This document shows positions 59,565 through 64,000 of a stretch of 64,000 nucleotides of DNA, one piece after another; positions within the stretch are counted from its first letter, which is position 1; each line of letters opens with the position of its first letter. Location of the stretch: assembly GCA_001936135.1 (NCBI GenBank), contig CP012812.1, positions 930,001 to 994,000 of the forward strand, written 5' to 3'. Origin of the DNA: Saccharomycopsis fibuligera x Saccharomycopsis cf. fibuligera. Lineage: Eukaryota; Ascomycota; Saccharomycetes; Ascoideales; Saccharomycopsidaceae. The notes under the pieces were generated by a model that ran no database searches, was not told the origin of the DNA, and worked only from the letters and a program-made list of their open reading frames with translations. Position numbers and translations under genes: made by a program.

Positions 59565-59751
59565 GTTGTCCTCTGTTCCTCTTCTCCTCGTTCTTTTCGT
59601 TCTCTCGTTTCCCCTTTTTCTTCTCTTCTTCTCTTCTTCATCACCAGATCACCCTATTCCTCTATCTTTTGCTGCTGCTTCTTAGGCATTTTCTGCACAA
59701 AAGTCCCTGATCTTCCTTTTCCCTTTCTCCTCTTTTATATTCCCATAAATA

Positions 59752-62055
59752 ATGTCCTCCATCCAATCCTCTGTCCTTGGTTTCCCAAGAATCGGTGCTT
59801 TCCGTGAATTGAAGAAAGCTACCGAAGGCTACTGGAACGGTAAAGTTTCTGCTGAAGAACTTGTCAAAGTTGGTAAAGAAATCAGAGCCACTAACTGGAA
59901 GTTGCAAAAAGATGCCGGTGTTGATATCATCCCATCTAACGATTTCTCCTTCTACGACCAAGTCTTGGACCACTCTATTCTCTTCAATGTCATCCCAGAA
60001 AGATACTCCAAGTTCGACTTGAGCCCATTGGACCTTTTGTTTGCTATGGGTAGAGGTTTGCAAAGAGACAACGTTGATGTCCCAGCCTCCGAAATGGTCA
60101 AGTGGTTCGACTCTAACTACCATTATGTCAGACCAACTTTCTCCAACAAGACCGAATTCAAATTGAACGGTTCTAAACCAGTTGACGAATTCTTGGAAGC
60201 TAAAGAATTGGGCATCCAAACTAGACCAGTCATTGTTGGTCCAGTTTCCCTCTTGTTTTTGGGTAAAGCTGACAAGGACTCTTTGGACTTGGAACCAATT
60301 TCCCTTTTGGAAAAATTGTTGCCAGTTTACGTTGAATTGTTGAGCAAATTGAAGGCTGCTGGTGCCACCGATGTTCAAATTGATGAACCTGTTTTGGTTG
60401 TTGACTTGCCAGAAAATGTTCAAAAGGCTTACAAGACCGCTTACGAATTTTTCGCCAACAACAAGGCCAGCATCCCAGAGTTGACCTTGACCACTTACTT
60501 TGGTACTGTTGTTCCAAACTTGAAAGCTATTGCTGGTTTGCCAGTTAAGGGTTTCCACTTCGATTTCATCCGTTCTCCAGAACAATTGGACCAAGTTGTC
60601 GACGCTTTGTTGCCAGAACAAACTTTGTCTGTTGGTATTGTTGATGGTAGAAACGTTTGGAAAGCTAACTTGGGCGAAGCTGTTGCCTTCACTGAAAAGA
60701 TTGTCCAAAAATTGGGTCCACAAAGAGTCATTGTTGCTACTTCTTCTTCCTTGTTGCACACTCCAGTTGACTTGGCCAATGAAAAGAAACTCGATGAAGA
60801 AATCAAAGATTTCTTCTCTTTTGCTGTGCAAAAATTGCAAGAAGTTGTTGTTATTGCTAAGGCTGTTTCCGGCAAAGATGTCAGTGCTGAATTAGCCGCT
60901 AACGCTAAATCCGTTAAGGCTAGAACTGAATCTAAACACACCACTGACCCTAAGGTCCAAGACAGATTGAAGTTGATTGATGATGCTGCTGCCAAATTGG
61001 ATGCCAGAAAGAATGAATTCACTACTAGATTGGCTACTCAAAAATCTTTGAACTTGCCATTGTTCCCAACCACCACCATTGGTTCTTTCCCACAAACCAG
61101 TGACATTAGAAAGAAGAGAAATGCTTTCACCAAGGGTACTATCACTGCTGAAGAATACAACAGTTTCATTGAATCTGAAATTAAGAAAGTCATTGACTTC
61201 CAAGAAGAAGTTGGTTTGGATGTTCTTGTGCATGGTGAACCAGAAAGAAATGATATGGTTCAATATTTTGGTGAACAATTGACCGGTTTCGCTTTCACCA
61301 CTAACGGTTGGGTTCAATCTTACGGTTCCAGATACGTCAGACCACCAATTATCATTGGTGATGTTTCTAGACCAAAGGAAATGACCGTTAAAGAATCCGT
61401 TTACGCTCAATCCATCACTGAAAAGCCAGTTAAAGGTATGTTGACTGGTCCAGTTACTTGTCTTAGATGGTCTTTCCCAAGAGTCGATGTTTCCCAAAAG
61501 GAACAAGCCTTGCAATTGTCTTTGGCCCTTAGAGATGAAGTCAACGATTTGGAAAAAGCCGGTATCAGAGTCATTCAAGTTGATGAACCAGCTATCAGAG
61601 AAGGTTTGCCATTGAGACAAGGTCAAGAAAGAGCAGAATACTACAAATGGGCTGCTCAATCTTTCAGAGTTGCTACTTCTGGCGTTGAAAACAGTACCCA
61701 AATTCACTCTCACTTCTGTTACTCTGATTTCGACTCTTCTTTCATCAAGGCTCTTGATGCTGATGTTGTTTCTATTGAATTCAGTAAAAAGGAAAGTACT
61801 GCTTACATTGAAGAATTCTCCACTTATCCAAACCATATTGGTTTAGGTTTGTTTGACATTCACTCTCCAAGAGTTCCACCAGTTGAAGAATTCGAAAGAA
61901 GAATTGCTGATATCTTGAAGGTTTACCCAGCTGATAAATTCTGGGTCAACCCAGATTGTGGTTTGAAGACCAGAGGTTGGGAAGAAACTACTAAGCAATT
62001 GACTAATATGGTTACCGCTGCTAAGAAGTTCAGAGAAGAATACTCCAAGAAATAA
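59752..62055 (+). CDS. MET6: Cobalamin-independent methionine synthase
   Basis: 767 aa, the expected length for the fungal enzyme, which transfers a methyl group from 5-methyltetrahydropteroyl-polyglutamate to homocysteine in the cytosol. Two MetE-type halves are present. The zinc ligands of the catalytic half are H654 and C656 (HSHFCYSDF) and C736 (NPDCGLKTRGW). Other marks are FPTTTIGSFPQT, VLVHGEPERNDMVQYFGEQL and MLTGPVTCLRWSFPR. Codon use is extremely biased (TTG for Leu, AGA for Arg, CCA for Pro), as for a very abundant protein; this bias also leaves long antisense frames open. Upstream Cbf1 site and TATA box. Confidence 0.99.
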   Translation: MSSIQSSVLGFPRIGAFRELKKATEGYWNGKVSAEELVKVGKEIRATNWKLQKDAGVDIIPSNDFSFYDQVLDHSILFNVIPERYSKFDLSPLDLLFAMGRGLQRDNVDVPASEMVKWFDSNYHYVRPTFSNKTEFKLNGSKPVDEFLEAKELGIQTRPVIVGPVSLLFLGKADKDSLDLEPISLLEKLLPVYVELLSKLKAAGATDVQIDEPVLVVDLPENVQKAYKTAYEFFANNKASIPELTLTTYFGTVVPNLKAIAGLPVKGFHFDFIRSPEQLDQVVDALLPEQTLSVGIVDGRNVWKANLGEAVAFTEKIVQKLGPQRVIVATSSSLLHTPVDLANEKKLDEEIKDFFSFAVQKLQEVVVIAKAVSGKDVSAELAANAKSVKARTESKHTTDPKVQDRLKLIDDAAAKLDARKNEFTTRLATQKSLNLPLFPTTTIGSFPQTSDIRKKRNAFTKGTITAEEYNSFIESEIKKVIDFQEEVGLDVLVHGEPERNDMVQYFGEQLTGFAFTTNGWVQSYGSRYVRPPIIIGDVSRPKEMTVKESVYAQSITEKPVKGMLTGPVTCLRWSFPRVDVSQKEQALQLSLALRDEVNDLEKAGIRVIQVDEPAIREGLPLRQGQERAEYYKWAAQSFRVATSGVENSTQIHSHFCYSDFDSSFIKALDADVVSIEFSKKESTAYIEEFSTYPNHIGLGLFDIHSPRVPPVEEFERRIADILKVYPADKFWVNPDCGLKTRGWEETTKQLTNMVTAAKKFREEYSKK

Positions 62056-62586
62056 GTTTTAATTAGTTAAATTTTTGATTGGTTTTGTTGGTTTGTTGTT
62101 GTATTTTTCTTTTTCTCCATGTACTTATTACAAATAATTCTTTATCTTTTCTATTTATTATATTTGCGTTGCTCATTTTGTTAAATTTATTATCTTTTCG
62201 GTTGATTATTTTCTTATCGTAGTTTCGTCACCATGATTTTACAATCGACGCATATTTTTATCTAGCTATGGACATTTTCTATTCGGACAGGCTAAACTGC
62301 CTTTGTGCGTTCTATATCTCATATAACGTTCTCTAAAGCATTCTATAATGTAATTTTTTTTTTTTTTTGCCTACAGTAGTAGGTGCTGTGGTTCAGTAAT
62401 TACTTAAAAAAATTTACCCTCTCGTTACCTCGCTCATAGAGCGCAGACAAAATTCTGCCCCACATCTCTTCAAATCCCATCATGAAGATCATGATGATGA
62501 TACACCAGTTGTTGAGGCCTTGACATCATAACAGCTTGCGCTACCTACCACATCAAAAAAAAAAAAAACAAAGAAAGAAAAATTAT
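62056..62586. other. Intergenic region MET6-three-exon gene
   Basis: 531 bases. T-rich MET6 3' flank, a T-run near 62355, then the next promoter. A 13-codon uORF (62482-62523) precedes the ATG at 62587 by about 60 bases. Confidence 0.5.
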
Positions 62587-63611
62587 ATGTCTGACCAACC
62601 ACCGCCTAGTAATGGCAAGCCGTATGTTCGCATTAATGCTATCACTTTCATTCCGATTTTCAACTTGCCCATCTATCGCATTATCGAATCATTTACTAAC
62701 ATCTTGTCTTTCTTATAGAATATATGGCAAAGCCCCATATAACCCATATGATCCCTCTGAAGCTAGACCTATTGGTGGGTATCCTAGTGAATATGCGATC
62801 CCCGGTAAGCTTACCTCCTCGGGTGCAGTGAGGCCTGCTACAGAGCTTCAAAGGTATGTTAAATCATGATGCTTTCAATACTTTATTTAATTTTTTTCCT
62901 TTTTTTTGTTGTTGTTGTTTCATCAGATTATTATTTGTCATTATCATATTGGCTAGCCGGGTTGGCACTCCCAGATTGGCAGCATATGGCGAATCAATAA
63001 TCGCTGGTCATGATGGTTCTCATCGCTAACATCACAATAGAGTCAAAAATGCAATGAATCAGTTACACGTTACGCCTAGACCTGCTAGTCAGCTCTACCC
63101 TGGTCAGTTCAAAGTCTTACGCAGAGTCAATGATAACGCCCGCTTCAATAAAGGTTCCCGCTATGTGGCTACAGCAGCCCTTACTGGTATAGTGATATAT
63201 TCTCTTTTCTTCCATCGTTGGAACGATGGTTATGATCATCTTTTCAGCGGCTTTTATAGATTCCAACTCAAGTGCAAGTGGTTTTTCAAAGGTACGTTAT
63301 CAAGACAGGAGTTTGAAGATTTGACTCCAAAGCAAAAAGGAATTAATTCTGCCTTGATCAACGAAAGCAGCGCTGATTTGAGCCAAAATGAGAACAAATT
63401 CGCTTTGCAAAGACCTTCTAGAGAACATATCATCATGGCTGAAAAAATCGCTCAAGAGCGTGAAGAAAGATACTTGAGAGCAGTTGACATTGCCGAGAAT
63501 AGATTGCGAGAATTGAATAAGTCGACCGATGATTTAAGCCACATACATGACTCCTCCTTTAATGATCCTCAGCAGACTGAGCCACGGAAGAAATGGTTTG
63601 GCATTTTTTAA
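62587..63611 (+). CDS. Three-exon gene, predicted single-pass membrane protein, possibly mitochondrial
   Basis: Exons 62587-62621, 62719-62853 and 63041-63611; 246 aa. The joined N-terminus is MSDQPPPSNGKPIYGKAPYN followed by a Pro/Tyr-rich segment, then RVKNAMNQLHVTPRPASQLY. A transmembrane helix lies near residues 109-128 (YVATAALTGIVIYSLFFHRW). The region after it is helical and charged (REHIIMAEKIAQEREERYLR). All splice sites are GTATGT donors with TAG acceptors, and the frame is kept across both joins. I do not recognise the family. The Tyr/Arg/Lys flanks of the helix would suit a small mitochondrial inner-membrane protein, but this is inference. A start at the internal ATG 63054 would give only 185 aa. 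Confidence 0.8.
62622..62718 (+). other. 97-nt first intron
   Basis: Donor GTATGT at 62622, exact TACTAAC branch point at 62694-62700, acceptor TTATAG ending at 62718. All three signals are canonical. Confidence 0.93.
62854..63040 (+). other. 187-nt second intron
   Basis: Donor GTATGT at 62854, branch-point-like CGCTAAC about ten bases before the acceptor, acceptor CAATAG ending at 63040. The nearer AGs upstream do not combine frame and branch-point spacing. Confidence 0.82.
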
Positions 63612-64000
63612 CCCTGTGTATATACATAACTCTATTCCTGTCATTAGCATATATTCAAAGAATTTATATATTTTCTTGTGTTCTGTTCGCCAGCTTTTAT
63701 GGGTTGGCTAAGTTTGACAATAAGGCAATGTAGTTCAAAACTTCTTGTAGGAGACTTCCAAGCACAAACGCATGCACGAGAAGGTAAACACAGGATATAT
63801 CTTTTGTAGTCGCTTCAGGGGATCGAGTTCTACCTCACACCTTATACGCGGCCAAGGATTTCATGGTATGTATTGAGCCAAATTTGTGAGTAGCAGATTT
63901 AATGGGCAGTGGCAGTCTGTTTGCCTTCATCAGAACTTTGTCAAGGAGAGCTGTTGAAAATGGGCCAAGTCGTGAAAATAGTAGCGTTTCTGTACAAGTT
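63612..64000. other. Right-edge region, no gene called
   Basis: 389 bases. Three frames are open into the right edge: a plus frame from the ATG at 63902, and two minus frames, one ending at the stop 63837-63835. They overlap and I cannot choose between them from this window. Confidence 0.4.

Larger units (their letters stand above)
57851..59751. other. 1.9-kb intergenic region with MET6 promoter
   Basis: The largest gene-free stretch in the window. A 100-codon ORF with an ATG at 58127 and a hydrophobic start lies near the left end but is unsupported. A 12-bp unit TAGCATATGTTG is doubled at about 58537-58560. The right part holds a Cbf1 site and a TATA box for MET6. Several overlapping ORFs on both strands near 59064-59422 look accidental. 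No tRNA was recognised. Confidence 0.5.

Noticed and set aside
59662-60840. 392-codon antisense ORF inside MET6
   Set aside because: Caused by extreme codon bias of MET6, which removes stops on the opposite strand; the same holds for the 314-codon antisense ORF at 60892-61836.
63835-64000. Reverse-strand open frame entering from the right edge
   Set aside because: Three overlapping frames are open at the edge over a short span; none can be preferred from this window.

Overview
This window is a stretch of nuclear chromosome from an ascomycete budding yeast, most likely of the CUG-Ser (CTG) clade near Lodderomyces and the Candida parapsilosis group. The sequence is AT-rich and gene-dense, and the proteins carry long Gln, Asn and acidic runs. 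Introns are short, usually with GTATGT donors and TACTAAC-like branch points. CTG codons seem to be avoided where CTC, CTT and TTG are used freely: I found none reading through RPT4, GPH1 and MET6. The species is an inference; the clade is better supported.

Layout, left to right: a reverse-strand ORF leaving the left edge; an acidic protein of unknown function (714-3011); YAK1 kinase (-); HFM1/MER3 meiotic helicase (+); UTP30 (+); GPH1 (+); a Ktr/Mnt mannosyltransferase (-); NPA3/GPN1 (+); EMC3 (-); RPT4 (+); an MRX10-like DUF155 protein (+); ENT3 (+); QCR8 (+); BRO1 (+); RIB2 (-); LGE1-like (+); TIM54 (+); SNF1 (+); a CDC50/LEM3 protein (-); AIM41 (+); a probable GPI-anchored cell-wall protein (+); KEX1 (-); NAT5 (+); a very large Zn2Cys6 transcription factor (+); MET6 (+); and a three-exon gene for a predicted single-pass membrane protein (62587-63611).

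The genes are mostly housekeeping and unrelated in function, as is usual in yeast. Themes that recur are glucose and energy signalling (SNF1, YAK1, GPH1), mitochondrial biogenesis (QCR8, TIM54, AIM41, MRX10), membrane traffic and secretion (ENT3, BRO1, KEX1, EMC3, CDC50, mannosyltransferase) and protein turnover (RPT4). No mobile element, rRNA, tRNA, CRISPR array or horizontally acquired island was seen.

The main added value is gene structure. Seven genes need introns that single-ORF reading misses or breaks: HFM1, UTP30, QCR8, CDC50, AIM41, the GPI protein, and the three-exon gene with two. Several long ORFs open at TTG, and their real ATG lies further in (RIB2, TIM54) or in an upstream exon (HFM1, CDC50). 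Points worth a second look are the 50-nt HFM1 intron, a four-codon uORF whose stop overlaps the LGE1 start, possible dual start sites in RIB2, and long trinucleotide arrays just past two stop codons.
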